Notes: generated by a model from the sequence alone, not told the origin. DNA of 64,000 nucleotides from Filomicrobium insigne (GCF_900104305.1 NZ_FNJC01000001.1:1067543-1131542); one strand, 5' to 3'; positions 52,923 through 62,809 are shown, counted from the first letter of the stretch. Program-made: numbers and translations.

Positions 52923-55058
52923 ATGAATGAACTGCCCAAGGGTAAGGTCTTTTTCGGCGGTTGCCCCCACGATTGTCCCGATACCTGCGCGATGATCTAC
53001 GAGGTCGTGAATGACCGTCTCGTCGATGTCCGCGGCAACAAGAGCCACCCGATGACGCGCGGCGGCCTCTGCGTCAAGCTTAAGGACTATCACGACCACC
53101 ACTACAATCCCGATCGCGTGCTTCATCCCTTGCGCCGTACAGGACCAAAGGGCAGTGGCGCTTATGAGCAGATCTCATGGGACGAAGCGCTCAGTGAAAT
53201 TAAATCTCGCTGGGACGATATCATTGCCAAGTACGGATCTCAGGCAATCCTGCCGTACAGCTATCTCGGCAACGAAGGGCTCGTCCAGGGACTTACATCA
53301 GGCGATGCGTTCTTCAATCGGCTGGGTAGCAGCGTTTGCGAGAAGACGTTTTGCGCCTCGGGATCATCCACGGCTTGGCTGCTCACCGTCGGGCCCACGG
53401 GCGGCGTAGATCCAGAAAGCTTTGTGCACGCCAAGTACATCGTCATCTGGGCGTGCAATTCGATCTCCACCAATCTGCATCACTGGCCCTTCGTTTTAGA
53501 AGCACAGAAGAAGGGTGCGAAGGTTGTCGTGATCGACGCCTATCGCTCGCGAACTGCCAAGGCCGCCGATTGGCATATCTGTCCCAAGCCAGGCACAGAC
53601 GGCGCATTGGCCATGGGCATCATCAACGCGATGATTGAACAAGACCTCGTCGATCAAGACTGGGTGGACAAGTATACCGTCGGCTTTCCCGAGCTGAAGG
53701 ATCGTGCGCGTGATTTCACGCCGGAGTATGTCGAGCGGATTACCGGTGTCAGCGCAGCCGACATCTCAACATTCGCGCGGGAATTCGCAACGGCGCAGCC
53801 TTCTGTCATTCGCATGGGCGTCGCTCTGGAACGTCATCACGGCGGGGGCCAAACCATCCGCGCCGTATGTGCTATTCCGGCGCTGGCCGGTTCATGGCGG
53901 CATCTCGGAGGCGGCCTGTTACAGATGCCGCTTTGGGAGTTCCCAATTCATTGGGATCGCGTATGCCGCCCGGACTGGATCAAGCCCGACACCCAGGTCA
54001 TCAACAATCTACGGCTGGGGCGCGCACTGACCGGCGAGATGGATCTCGACACGCCGATCATGAGCTTCTTCTGCTACAACACCAATCCTGTGAGCCAAGC
54101 TCCTGAGACGAACAAGATCGTGCAAGGTCTTCAACGGGAAGATCTGTTCACGGTGGTCTCCGAACATTTCGTCACCGACACCGCAAAGTATGCCGACATC
54201 ATTCTCCCTGCGACCATGGCGGGCGAACACGATGACATGATGTTTTCGTGGGGGCACTTCTATTTCACCCTCAATCAGAAAGCGATCGAACCGCGCGGCG
54301 AAGCCATTTCCAATTCGGAGTTGTTCCGTCGTTTAGCCAGGACCATGGGGTTCGATGGCGATGATCGTCTGCTGATGTCGGATGCCGAGCAGATCGAACA
54401 TTTCATCGATTGGTCATCACCAGCGATGGCCGGCAAGGGCATGGATTACTTCCGCGAGCATGGCTACTTCCATCTCGCGGTCGGAACACCGGACGATCGC
54501 TTGCCACATGCCGAAGGCAATTTCCCTACGGAGTCTGGCAAGGTTCAATTTCTCGTCGAGGGCGCAAAAAACTTCGTCGCGCCGCCGTTCCGGCACATGT
54601 ACGAGGGCAGGCAAAGCGGGGAGGATGTCGATCCTTTGCCAGGTTTTGTCCCACCACGCGAGAGTGCGGACACAGCGCCCGATCTCGCGAAGCTTTATCC
54701 CCTCAACATCATCTCACCGAAGAGCCACGGGTTCCTCAATTCCTGCTACGCGAACGAAGAACACAAGATCAAAGGGCAGGGTGAGCAGTTCGTCATGATC
54801 AGCCCTTTGGATGCCGCCGCACGGCAGATCCGCGAAGGCGATCCTGTTCGCGTGTTCAACAAGCGCGGCGATTTCGAAGGATATGCTCGCGTGACCGATG
54901 ACGTGCGCTCAGGCGTCGTCGTCGCGACGTTGGGTTATTGGCGCTCGCTGAACCGGTCCGACGGATCCGTGAACTCAATCTCTTCCGATGAGCATTGTGG
55001 GCTCGGAAATGCCCCGACATTCTCCGACAACCTCGTCGAGGTGGTTCGCGTCAACTGA
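52923..55058 (+). CDS. Molybdopterin-dependent oxidoreductase, DMSO reductase family
   Basis: A 711-residue enzyme. An N-terminal [4Fe-4S] site has the cysteines of CPHDCPDTC (residues 14-22) and the one in RGGLCVKL. The molybdopterin domains follow (EQISWDEALSEI, VCEKTFCASGSS, YIVIWACNSISTNLHHW, FVTDTAKYADIILPATMAGEHDDM). A C-terminal nucleotide-binding domain ends at LGYWRSLNRSDGSVNSISSDEHCGLGN. No Tat signal is seen, so it acts in the cytoplasm. No electron-transfer or membrane subunit is next to it. The substrate is unknown; formate dehydrogenase lacks the needed context. Confidence 0.87.
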   Translation: MNELPKGKVFFGGCPHDCPDTCAMIYEVVNDRLVDVRGNKSHPMTRGGLCVKLKDYHDHHYNPDRVLHPLRRTGPKGSGAYEQISWDEALSEIKSRWDDIIAKYGSQAILPYSYLGNEGLVQGLTSGDAFFNRLGSSVCEKTFCASGSSTAWLLTVGPTGGVDPESFVHAKYIVIWACNSISTNLHHWPFVLEAQKKGAKVVVIDAYRSRTAKAADWHICPKPGTDGALAMGIINAMIEQDLVDQDWVDKYTVGFPELKDRARDFTPEYVERITGVSAADISTFAREFATAQPSVIRMGVALERHHGGGQTIRAVCAIPALAGSWRHLGGGLLQMPLWEFPIHWDRVCRPDWIKPDTQVINNLRLGRALTGEMDLDTPIMSFFCYNTNPVSQAPETNKIVQGLQREDLFTVVSEHFVTDTAKYADIILPATMAGEHDDMMFSWGHFYFTLNQKAIEPRGEAISNSELFRRLARTMGFDGDDRLLMSDAEQIEHFIDWSSPAMAGKGMDYFREHGYFHLAVGTPDDRLPHAEGNFPTESGKVQFLVEGAKNFVAPPFRHMYEGRQSGEDVDPLPGFVPPRESADTAPDLAKLYPLNIISPKSHGFLNSCYANEEHKIKGQGEQFVMISPLDAAARQIREGDPVRVFNKRGDFEGYARVTDDVRSGVVVATLGYWRSLNRSDGSVNSISSDEHCGLGNAPTFSDNLVEVVRVN

Positions 55059-55069
55059 TTCGCATCGAC

Positions 55070-55108
55070 GACAGCACCGGCAGACTTTGCCGCTTTTCCG
55101 GTGCTGTC
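55070..55108 (+). terminator. Stem-loop after the molybdopterin enzyme gene
   Basis: Eleven-base-pair perfect stem, GACAGCACCGG at 55070-55080 and CCGGTGCTGTC at 55098-55108, starting 11 bases after the stop at 55058. It lacks a T-run, so it may be a rho-dependent end or an mRNA-protecting structure. Confidence 0.55.
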
Positions 55109-55214
55109 AGCCGCTGCGGAAACGCGCCTTCTTGGCCGCAAGCCTCGGGCAAGCAAGTATAGGTGAAGCTATTCCTCAACGTGACTTTGCCTAACGACAG
55201 AAGGCCCGAAGCCA

Positions 55215-55565
55215 ATGCCTACGGAAGGGTTAGTGGGTCCCTATCAGCTTGATCATGAAACCATCGACAGGTTCGTGGCGGAGTCGTCCTGTGGTGTGTT
55301 TGTCATCGGCAATAAGGGCCAGGACGGAAAATTCTATATCGACCGCGTTGGCCGATCTGATACGAATTTACGGCAGGGTCTCTACGATTGCATCGGGACC
55401 GACGGCGCATTCAAGTTCCGCACATTCAACGTCCCCAAAGATGCTTTCACGGTTGAATGCGACATCTTCCATGCGATCCATCCGCCGATGACGATCATGC
55501 ATCCGGAACCGCCCACCGGCCAAAAGCTGCGCTGCCCCCATTGCCACGCATTGGACAACGCATAG
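55215..55565 (+). CDS. Small GIY-YIG-like protein with C-terminal zinc motif
   Basis: A 116-residue protein that I cannot assign to a named gene. The segment SCGVFVIGNKGQDGKFYIDRVGRSDTNLRQGL has the spacing of a GIY-YIG nuclease core (GVF, about 10 residues, FYI, then VGRS and Arg). AFTVECDIFHAIHPP could supply the later acidic residue. The last residues LRCPHCHALDNA look like a small zinc site. Nuclease activity is a guess, since the first tyrosines are replaced by Phe. It stands alone, with its ATG after GAAGG. Confidence 0.7.
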   Translation: MPTEGLVGPYQLDHETIDRFVAESSCGVFVIGNKGQDGKFYIDRVGRSDTNLRQGLYDCIGTDGAFKFRTFNVPKDAFTVECDIFHAIHPPMTIMHPEPPTGQKLRCPHCHALDNA

Positions 55566-55608
55566 CTCCGGAAACGAGCGCGCTCGTTGTGTGTGCTTCG
55601 GGTGGTGC

Positions 55609-56367
55609 TTAGCCGCGGCCTTCGTAAGGCATCGTCGTTGCCTTAATCGTCATAGAGAGGACGTTGGCGTCGAGCGGCAGATTCGCCATGAACAGGACGG
55701 CGTCGGCAACATGCTGGACGTCCATTCGGGCTTCAGGGCGCTTTTGGCCATCAGCTTGAAGTACGCCTTTGGCAAACGCTTCCGTCATCTCTGTCGCAGC
55801 ATTTCCGATATCGATCTGCGAACACGCGATGTTGTGCTCGCGACCGTCCAGAGCAATCGATTTGGTGAGACCGCTAATGGCGTGTTTGGTTGCCGTATAA
55901 GGTGCGGTAAACGGCCGAGGCGTATGCGCTGAAATCGAGCCATTGTTGATGATGCGGCCGCCCTTCGGATCCTGTGACTTCATCAGCTGGATCGCTTCCT
56001 GGCAGCAGTAAAAGACGCCGGACAAATTGATATCGACGACTTTCCGCCATTGCTCGACCGTAAGTTCTTCCATTGGCACGGCGGGCGCGCCAACGCCTGC
56101 GTTGTTGAAGAGTACGTCCAACCTGCCAAAGGATTGATTCACACTCTTGAAGAGAGCCCGAACATCAAGCGGATCGGCTACATCCGTGGGGGCGATGAGC
56201 ATCGTGTCTTCGGTTGCCTTCGCCATGGCCAACGTTTCTTCAAGAGGATCCTTTCGGCGTCCGGCGACTGCAACACGATAGCCCGCGTTATGAAGCGTGA
56301 GGGCGACGGCGCGCCCGATACCCGTACCAGCGCCCGTTACAACCGCAACCTTGCCCGCGTCAGCCAT
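55609..56367 (-). CDS. Short-chain dehydrogenase/reductase (YdfG-like)
   Basis: A 252-residue NAD(P)-dependent SDR with [31 protein letters not shown], the Ser in [10 protein letters not shown] and the YTATKHA catalytic pair. The ATG at 56367 has AGGGAGA upstream. It may belong to the hydroxy-acid or aldehyde SDRs; the substrate is not deducible. It is downstream of hbd on the same strand after a 138-base gap that holds a hairpin. Confidence 0.86.
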   Translation of the reverse strand: MADAGKVAVVTGAGTGIGRAVALTLHNAGYRVAVAGRRKDPLEETLAMAKATEDTMLIAPTDVADPLDVRALFKSVNQSFGRLDVLFNNAGVGAPAVPMEELTVEQWRKVVDINLSGVFYCCQEAIQLMKSQDPKGGRIINNGSISAHTPRPFTAPYTATKHAISGLTKSIALDGREHNIACSQIDIGNAATEMTEAFAKGVLQADGQKRPEARMDVQHVADAVLFMANLPLDANVLSMTIKATTMPYEGRG

Positions 56368-56432
56368 TGTCGTCTTCTCCCTCAATATCCAGTGTATGTT
56401 TTTGCGCCTGGATTATTTTGCACGAGACACGT

Positions 56433-56458
56433 ACGCCTGAAGCGCGTGCTTCAGGCGT
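56433..56458. terminator. Strong hairpin downstream of hbd
   Basis: Eleven-base-pair perfect stem ACGCCTGAAGC/GCTTCAGGCGT with loop GCGT, 48 bases past the hbd stop. There is no T-run, so rho-independent action is doubtful. It probably marks the 3' end of the etfB-etfA-hbd transcript. Confidence 0.5.
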
Positions 56459-56505
56459 TGAAAGCCCAATGCAGGATATAGATATTTGCGAAATTCAGCG
56501 ACGCT

Positions 56506-57447
56506 CTATCGCGTCGGAACCGGTGTTTCACCGCGGTAGTCGTAGAAGCCTCGCTTGGCCTTGCGGCCCACCCAACCAGCTTCGACGTATTTCACGAGCA
56601 GCGGACAGGGGCGATATTTCGAGTCCGCAAGACCTTCATAGAGCACCTGCATAACCGACAGGCAGGTATCAAGACCGATGAAGTCAGCCAGTTCCAATGG
56701 ACCCATCGGATGATTAGCGCCGAGCCGCATCGCCGTATCGATCGAGTCAACAGTACCGACACCTTCGTAGAGCGTGTAGATGGCCTCGTTGATCATCGGC
56801 AGGAGGATACGGTTGACAATGAAGGCCGGGAAATCTTCAGAAACAGCGATCGTCTTGCCAAGTGAATGAACGAACTTGCGAGACGTATCGAACGTGTCAT
56901 CCTCGGTTGCGATACCCCGGATCAGTTCGACCAGCTCCATCAACGGAACCGGGTTCATAAAGTGCATGCCGATAAATCGTTCCGGCCGGTCCGTGATTGC
57001 GGCAAGACGCGTTATCGAAATTGAGGACGTATTGCTGGCGATGATGGCCGTGGGATTTATGGCGGGGCAAAGCGCGGCGAAAATCTTACGCTTTACGCTC
57101 TCATCCTCAGTTGCCGCCTCGATGACAAGTTCGCAGTCGTAGAGATCCGAAAGGCTCTCCGCAAACTCAATACGGCTCAGCGCCTGCTCTTTATCTTCCT
57201 CAGTAATCAGCCCTTTGCTGATTTGGCGATCCAGATTGTGCCCAATAATCGCATGGGCGTTATCAAAAGCGTCGCGTTTAATGTCGTTGATAAGAACGCC
57301 GTAACCGGCCAGCGCCGAGACGTGGGCAATGCCATTGCCCATCTGTCCGGCGCCGATGATCCCGACTCTGTTAATCAAAGAGTCTTTGGGTTTTTCTCCA
57401 GTTGTCACGGCCTGTGGTTTCATTCTCGATGTCACAGCGGCGTCCAT
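56506..57447 (-). CDS. hbd: 3-hydroxybutyryl-CoA dehydrogenase
   Basis: A 313-residue NAD-dependent 3-hydroxyacyl-CoA dehydrogenase. It has an added N-terminal tail of about 27 residues, then VGIIGAGQMGNGIAHVSALAGYGVLI, the catalytic-loop segments VIEAATEDESVKRKIF and IASNTSSISITRLAA, the catalytic HFMNPVPLMELVELI, and FPAFIVNRILLPMINEAI. It converts acetoacetyl-CoA to hydroxybutyryl-CoA or acts in fatty-acid breakdown. It lies 44 bases downstream of etfA, so it fits an electron-transfer operon. Confidence 0.93.
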   Translation of the reverse strand: MDAAVTSRMKPQAVTTGEKPKDSLINRVGIIGAGQMGNGIAHVSALAGYGVLINDIKRDAFDNAHAIIGHNLDRQISKGLITEEDKEQALSRIEFAESLSDLYDCELVIEAATEDESVKRKIFAALCPAINPTAIIASNTSSISITRLAAITDRPERFIGMHFMNPVPLMELVELIRGIATEDDTFDTSRKFVHSLGKTIAVSEDFPAFIVNRILLPMINEAIYTLYEGVGTVDSIDTAMRLGANHPMGPLELADFIGLDTCLSVMQVLYEGLADSKYRPCPLLVKYVEAGWVGRKAKRGFYDYRGETPVPTR

Positions 57448-57491
57448 GCTTACTAGTTCCTCGGCTCAAGACAGTCCGTGGCCAAACCCGC

Positions 57492-58436
57492 TCATCCAGC
57501 TACTTTTTTGAGCTCGGATTCGAGCTCGGGTAATGCTGTGAACAGATCTGCGACGAGACCGTAATCTGCGACCTGGAAGATCGGGGCCTCTTCGTCTTTG
57601 TTAATGGCGACGATAATCTTCGAGTCTTTCATACCCGCCAGATGCTGAATTGCTCCCGAAATACCGACGGCAATGTAAAGATCCGGCGCAACGACCTTGC
57701 CGGTTTGACCAACCTGCATGTCGTTGGGCACGAAACCAGCGTCGACAGCAGCGCGGCTGGCACCAACAGCAGCCCCCAGTTGATCAGCAACCGGCTCAAT
57801 CAGCTTGCTGAAATTGTCGCCCGATTGCATGCCGCGCCCGCCGGAGATAACGATGCGTGCTGAGGCCAGCTCGGGACGATCTGATTTCGTTAGCTCCGCG
57901 CTCTCGAATGTTGAAAGCCCTACGGCAGCCGGCGCGTCGATCTTTTCGACGGCCGCCGAACCACCATCTCCGGCTGCGGCAAACGTCGATGTGCGAACGG
58001 TGATGACCTTCTTGGGGTCAGACGACTTCACGGTCTGGATCGCATTGCCAGCGTAAATCGGACGCTCAAACGTATCCGGCGCAAGGACCGCAGAAATTTC
58101 AGAAATCTGCATAACGTCAAGGCGAGCGGCCACGCGTGGCAACACATTTTTGCCTACGGCCGAGGCGGAAGACAGGAGCGCATCGTAGCCCGACATGAGA
58201 GGGACGATGAGCGCCGCCATTTCCTCGGCGAGTTGCGCCTTCAGATGCGGAGCTTCGGCAACCACCACCTTGCTGACGCCATCCAATTTCGCTGCCTGGT
58301 CGGCAACCGCTGCGCACCCCTCGCCGGCGACCAGCACGTGAACATCACTGCCCAGCGCCTTCGCAGCCGTAACCGTCTTGGCGGTCGCAGCATTCAGAGA
58401 TGCATTGTCATGATCGGCAAGAACCAGAACCGCCAT
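57492..58436 (-). CDS. etfA: Electron transfer flavoprotein alpha subunit
   Basis: A 314-residue FAD-carrying subunit. The C-terminal FAD site is [40 protein letters not shown], with [20 protein letters not shown] before it. It passes electrons from flavoprotein dehydrogenases to ETF:quinone oxidoreductase. Its ATG overlaps the etfB stop by one base. Confidence 0.97.
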   Translation of the reverse strand: MAVLVLADHDNASLNAATAKTVTAAKALGSDVHVLVAGEGCAAVADQAAKLDGVSKVVVAEAPHLKAQLAEEMAALIVPLMSGYDALLSSASAVGKNVLPRVAARLDVMQISEISAVLAPDTFERPIYAGNAIQTVKSSDPKKVITVRTSTFAAAGDGGSAAVEKIDAPAAVGLSTFESAELTKSDRPELASARIVISGGRGMQSGDNFSKLIEPVADQLGAAVGASRAAVDAGFVPNDMQVGQTGKVVAPDLYIAVGISGAIQHLAGMKDSKIIVAINKDEEAPIFQVADYGLVADLFTALPELESELKKVAG

Positions 58437-59185
58437 TACAGCACCCCCGCTTCGTTCTTAAGTTTTTCAACCAGTTCAGAGACGCTCGAAACCTTGACGC
58501 CAGCTGCGCGTGTCGCCGGTTCAGCGGTCTTCAGCACTTCCAAGCGAGGTGAGATATCTACGCCGAAATCTTCCGGCTTTTTTGTATCGAGCGGTTTCTT
58601 CTTCGCCTTCATGATGTTCGGCAGCGAAGGATAGCGGGGCTCATTGAGACGCAAGTCCGTGGTGATGACTGCCGGCGTCTTGAGACGCAGGGTTTCCAGC
58701 CCCCCATCAACTTCGCGGGTGACGGTGACTGCGCCGTCCGACAGCTCGACCTTGGAGGCAAACGTGGCCTGTCCCCAATCCAAGAGCGCTGCGAGCATCT
58801 GTCCAGTCTGATTGGAGTCATCATCGATGGCCTGCTTGCCCATGATCACCAGATCCGGGCTTTCGGCGTCCACGACTGATTTCAGGAGTTTGGCGACAGC
58901 CAATGGCTCCACAGCTTGGTCGGTTTCGATGAGAATCGCGCGGTCGGCGCCGATGGCGAGTGCCGTGCGCAGCACATCCTGGGACTTGGAAGGGCCGATG
59001 GACACAGCGATGACCTCGTTGGCCGAGCCGCGTTCCTTGAGACGCACGGCCTCTTCAACCGCGATTTCGTCGAAAGGATTCATCGACATCTTGACGTTGG
59101 CAAGTTCCACCCCGGAACCATCCGACTTAACACGGATCCGCACGTTGTAATCGACCACGCGCTTGACCGGCACAAGTATCTTCAT
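58436..59185 (-). CDS. etfB: Electron transfer flavoprotein beta subunit
   Basis: A 249-residue subunit that binds AMP. It starts [20 protein letters not shown] and has [19 protein letters not shown], then [25 protein letters not shown] and the docking-loop part [25 protein letters not shown] with its lysines (in the protein [19 protein letters not shown]). The lysine cluster after the docking loop is the known methylation site of METTL20-type enzymes, and one such homologue is at 22321-22986. GGGGAG precedes the ATG. Confidence 0.97.
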   Translation of the reverse strand: MKILVPVKRVVDYNVRIRVKSDGSGVELANVKMSMNPFDEIAVEEAVRLKERGSANEVIAVSIGPSKSQDVLRTALAIGADRAILIETDQAVEPLAVAKLLKSVVDAESPDLVIMGKQAIDDDSNQTGQMLAALLDWGQATFASKVELSDGAVTVTREVDGGLETLRLKTPAVITTDLRLNEPRYPSLPNIMKAKKKPLDTKKPEDFGVDISPRLEVLKTAEPATRAAGVKVSSVSELVEKLKNEAGVL

Positions 59186-59464
59186 GCGCCCGAACTGCTC
59201 CCCAATTTATTGCTATCCTTTGCAAATCTTCTTGCCCACTCACAGGGCGGCCTTTGAGTAAGCCGTAACCAGTGGGTCTCAATGCATATGACTCACGCCG
59301 ATATTATCGACGACACTGCCCCCCATGCGTCCTTGACAAAGTGGCACGTTTCGCACATGCGAAAGCCAACCTAAAGGCTGCCCTGAAACTAGTCAATCGA
59401 CACGATTCGCAAAGGTCTACCCCTCTTAAAATGGTGTCCCACGGACTGTCGTCCTCTTGGCACA

Positions 59465-60181
59465 TTACTGCCGCGCAACGTCAAGCTGACGATCAAACAG
59501 CGGAACCCCTCGGCGTCGCAAAAAAAGGATGAGGACCGCCCCGCTCACGAGCCCCCCGATGTGGGCCCACCACGCCACCGGGCCGACGGCGGGCATCAGC
59601 ACCATGACGATTTGGGTCACGATCCAGGCGCCAAGCACGAACTCAGCCGAGATCTGCAGCGGAATAACCTTGAAAGCCAGAACCCAAACGCGAACGCGCG
59701 GATGGAGCATCAAATAGGCTGCGATCACGCCGGCTACCGCGCCACTCGCGCCAATCAGCGGCACGCCGGCGCCATCCGTTCCTGAGACCATGGCCGCGTG
59801 GACCAACGCAGCGGCGACGCCGCAAGCGAGATAGAAAAACAAAAACTTCACATGACCGACCGCGTCTTCGACGTTGTCGCCGAAGACCCACAGAAACAAC
59901 ATGTTCCCCATGAGATGCCATATATCGGCATGGAAGAACATGTAGGTGATAAGGGTTAGCGCTTCGGGCAGGTTGCTCGCGCGGACGCCATCTGGAGCCG
60001 GCGCGGACGTACCGGCCAGGAACAGCTCGTTCGGCACCACCGCGAATTCCGCGACGGCATAAGCATCAATGTTCACCGACGATAAAGCGAACACAATGAC
60101 GTTTATGGCGATCAAACCAACCGTGACGACCTGAAAATGAATTGCCTTCAATGGGTTATCATCGGAAATAGGCACGAACAC
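59465..60181 (-). CDS. Rhomboid-family intramembrane serine protease
   Basis: A 238-residue membrane protein with six predicted helices. The catalytic serine is in LIGASGAVAGVIAAYLML and the histidine in WWAHIGGLVSGAVL. The second histidine-asparagine element is HADIWHLMGNMLFLWVFGDNVED. It starts with GTG at 60181 after GGAAGGAG. It precedes etfB in the same direction after a 279-base gap without features and follows the cobalamin adenosyltransferase at 45 bases. Confidence 0.94.
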   Translation of the reverse strand: MFVPISDDNPLKAIHFQVVTVGLIAINVIVFALSSVNIDAYAVAEFAVVPNELFLAGTSAPAPDGVRASNLPEALTLITYMFFHADIWHLMGNMLFLWVFGDNVEDAVGHVKFLFFYLACGVAAALVHAAMVSGTDGAGVPLIGASGAVAGVIAAYLMLHPRVRVWVLAFKVIPLQISAEFVLGAWIVTQIVMVLMPAVGPVAWWAHIGGLVSGAVLILFLRRRGVPLFDRQLDVARQ

Positions 60182-60226
60182 GTGGCTTGCTCCTTCCCAG
60201 GAATTACGAAGGCTTCCAGAGCCTAA

Positions 60227-60805
60227 TCAGCGGTTCAGACCTGGAACCCACAAAATGTCGTCGCGCCCCTTATCGTTCACGTAGCGACCAGCCACGAAAA
60301 GAAAGTCCGACAGTCTATTGATATACTTTAGAGCTGCGTCACTCACGGGTTCGTCCGGAGAGGCCGCCAGGGTCACCATCAGACGCTCGGCGCGCCTGCA
60401 GACCGTTCGCGCAACGTGCAAGTAGGCCGATGCCGGCGAACCGCCAGGCAAAATGAAGGATTTGAGCGGGCTTAGCTCACCATTGAGCTGGTCAATTTCG
60501 CGTTCCAGACGCTCGACCTGAGCCGGTACGATGCGTAGCGGTTCGAATTTAAGATCCTTTCCGCGATCAGGTACGCAGAGGTCCGCTCCGAGATCGAACA
60601 TGTCATTCTGGATACGTACCAGCATCGAGTCGATGTCAGATCCAGGTTCTAAATGCTGCCTGACAAGGCCGATAATCGCGTTCGTCTCGTCGACGGTCCC
60701 GTAAGCGGCGATGCGGGGATCGTCTTTGGCGACCCTGTCACCCGTACCAAGCCCCGTCGTTCCGGCGTCCCCGGTACGCGTATAGATCTTATTGAGTTTT
60801 ACCAT
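60227..60805 (-). CDS. Cob(I)alamin adenosyltransferase, PduO type
   Basis: A 192-residue enzyme that makes adenosylcobalamin from ATP and cob(I)alamin. The ATP-binding N-terminus is KIYTRTGDAGTTGLGTGDRVAKDDPRIAAYGTVDETNA; the later FILPGGSPASAYLHVARTVCRRAERL and YINRLSDFLFVAGRYVN carry the conserved arginines and Asn/Asp-Phe elements. The usual symbols for this family are pduO or cobO-like. No cobalamin riboswitch is seen upstream. Confidence 0.95.
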   Translation of the reverse strand: MVKLNKIYTRTGDAGTTGLGTGDRVAKDDPRIAAYGTVDETNAIIGLVRQHLEPGSDIDSMLVRIQNDMFDLGADLCVPDRGKDLKFEPLRIVPAQVERLEREIDQLNGELSPLKSFILPGGSPASAYLHVARTVCRRAERLMVTLAASPDEPVSDAALKYINRLSDFLFVAGRYVNDKGRDDILWVPGLNR

Positions 60806-60895
60806 TGCCTACGCACCGCGCTTTCCACCCCTCTCGTAAAATTTGAAAGCTAACGTATTGGCGTCAGCGCGGCGGTCAAGCGGCATACACGGAGA

Positions 60896-61084
60896 TCAAC
60901 GTCCCAGGAACAAAAATCCCGCAACCAGCATCAGTGCAATAAATTGCAAAATCACGCGCCAACGCATCAAATTCTGGCTCAGACGCGGGCTCTTTTGACG
61001 CAAAAGCGTATACAGGCCCGCGATCAACACAGCCAGAACAGCAAAGGTTGCCACGGTAATCAGGTGATAGAGGACCGGTTGCAT
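60896..61084 (-). CDS. Twin-transmembrane (HIG1-domain-like) small protein
   Basis: A 62-residue protein with two membrane helices, VLYHLITVATFAVLAVLIAGLYTLL and LQFIALMLVAGFLFLG, joined by the conserved loop RQKSPRLSQNLMRWRV. This matches the alphaproteobacterial twin-transmembrane family related to the mitochondrial HIG1 domain, which binds respiratory complexes. It lies upstream of the cobalamin adenosyltransferase on the same strand. Confidence 0.9.
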   Translation of the reverse strand: MQPVLYHLITVATFAVLAVLIAGLYTLLRQKSPRLSQNLMRWRVILQFIALMLVAGFLFLGR

Positions 61085-61411
61085 AAATGAATTTCCTGGT
61101 CAGTAAGTCAGGCGCGGTGGTTGATGTTCGCGCTTGATTGGACAAGATAGGGGCGGCGGGGCCAGCTTTCTACGCGCCCGGTTCTTAAGCACCTTTGGCG
61201 TTTCGGCAACCCAATGTGCGCTTCTTTCTCCTGCGGCCTGCCAGCTGGGCGCCGCGCAATGTTGTAGCTGTCGGGCACAAACTGACTCCGCAGCAAGAGT
61301 TTGGCAATCGCCTCGCGCCACAATCGCCGCATTGTCGGTGCCTAAGGAAGCAGGCCGATTTCGTCGACGGTCTTTTGGGGACCGTTCGGATATATACAGA
61401 GGGCTCCCAGC
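61085..61411. other. Divergent intergenic region before envC
   Basis: A 327-base region between the leftward twin-transmembrane gene and the rightward envC-like gene. It should hold both promoters. Overlapping open frames on both strands have no family resemblance, and I see no other element. Confidence 0.6.
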
Positions 61412-62809
61412 TTGCGCGTCCCGCGCCAAAGATTACGCGTCAAGTTTGCTGCCGTGCCTGTGCTCTGCATTCTGGCTGGCTGTATTCCTGCGGTGTTGCC
61501 CGCAGCAGCGCAGTCGCGTGACGATGCGAAATCCAAACTTGATGCTCAAACCAAAGAGCTACAAAACAAGCTCGGGCGGCAGCAGGCCCTCGAGACTGAT
61601 GTCGCTGCGATTGCCAAAGAGCGCGAACGCATTAATGCCCGGCTCCTCGAAACCGCCGATCTGATCAAGAAGAGCGAAGCTCGGATGACCGAGATTGAGG
61701 CGCGTTTGGACGAGCTCGGTGAACAGGAACGTGTGGTTCGCGGTTCGCTCAATCAACGCCGGGACAAGATTGCAAAACTATTGGCTGTCCTGCAGAGGAT
61801 GGGGCGGAACCCTCCGCCGGTTATGATCACCAAGCGCGAGGATGCGCTGGCCATGGTGCGCAGCGCGATGCTGCTTGCATCTGCGTTCCCGGGGCTTCGC
61901 AGCCAAGCCCTCGAGCTCACGAACAAGCTTGACGAACTCGTGCGCGTCATGGCTGAGACGCGAAGTGAAGGCGAACACCTTAAGCTCGAAACGACGCGTC
62001 TTAACGATGCGCGAACGCGGCTTTCGGGGCTAATGGTCGAAAAGAAGTCGTCCCTGACGGAGCGACAAGCCGAACTCACTAAGGTCCGCCAAGCGACAGA
62101 CGAAATTTCGAAGAATGTCGATAATCTGAGAGCGTTGATCGCACGGGCGGACCAAGCTGCCGTCCAATCGAATTCCCGCATAACTGCGCATAACGCCAAG
62201 GCGGAAGCCGCCGAGCGCTTGGCTGAAACGGGCAATTCAGGCGTAACGACCCTCACGCCAGATCAGCCCGAAAGTAGCGCATCATCCAGTAATGACGGGG
62301 TTAAAGTCGCTGTTTTGGCCCCATCGGCGGCCGGATTTGGCAGCGTGGATGCTGGCCGGATCGAACCGGCTATCCCCTTCCACCTTGCCAAGGGCCGCCT
62401 CCCGCGCCCAACTTCTGGTAAGCATGTTCTCTCTTTTGGCCAGCAGACCGAATATGGTGGAACATCCAAGGGATTAGTGTTTCAGACGCGTTTTTCGTCG
62501 CAGATCACATCTCCTTGTGATGGCTGGATTGTTTACGCTGGCGAGTTCAGAAGCTATGGCCAACTCTTGATAATCAACGCCGGCGGCGGATATCATGTGT
62601 TACTTGCTGGTCTATCACGGATTGATGTAGAGCCAGGACAATTTGTCCTGGCGGCAGAGCCGGTGGGAACGATGGGTGACGCCCCGCCTTCGGTACAGCG
62701 CGGCTCGGAAGACGCCAAACCCGTTCTATATGTCGAATTTCGCAAGGACGGACGGCCGATTGATCCGGACCCATGGTGGGTCAAGGATCCTGAAAAGGTG
62801 CAAGGATGA
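61412..62809 (+). CDS. EnvC-like murein hydrolase activator
   Basis: A 465-residue exported protein. The signal peptide (FAAVPVLCILAGCIPAVLPAAAQ) is followed by two long coiled-coil stretches (about 35-105 and 150-265) and a C-terminal LytM-like domain (LSFGQQTEYGGTSKGLVFQTRFSSQITSPCDGWIVYAGEFRSYGQLLIINAGGGYHVLLAG). The zinc ligands of an active M23 peptidase are largely lost, as in EnvC, which activates amidases at the division site. The start is TTG at 61412. Its stop overlaps the ctpA start. Confidence 0.88.
   Translation: MRVPRQRLRVKFAAVPVLCILAGCIPAVLPAAAQSRDDAKSKLDAQTKELQNKLGRQQALETDVAAIAKERERINARLLETADLIKKSEARMTEIEARLDELGEQERVVRGSLNQRRDKIAKLLAVLQRMGRNPPPVMITKREDALAMVRSAMLLASAFPGLRSQALELTNKLDELVRVMAETRSEGEHLKLETTRLNDARTRLSGLMVEKKSSLTERQAELTKVRQATDEISKNVDNLRALIARADQAAVQSNSRITAHNAKAEAAERLAETGNSGVTTLTPDQPESSASSSNDGVKVAVLAPSAAGFGSVDAGRIEPAIPFHLAKGRLPRPTSGKHVLSFGQQTEYGGTSKGLVFQTRFSSQITSPCDGWIVYAGEFRSYGQLLIINAGGGYHVLLAGLSRIDVEPGQFVLAAEPVGTMGDAPPSVQRGSEDAKPVLYVEFRKDGRPIDPDPWWVKDPEKVQG

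Noticed and set aside
60806-60895. Possible cobalamin riboswitch before the adenosyltransferase
   Set aside because: The gap is too short and lacks the conserved B12-box.
61134-61664. Frame overlapping the start of envC
   Set aside because: Different frame from the recognised envC protein, low-quality composition and no start signal.
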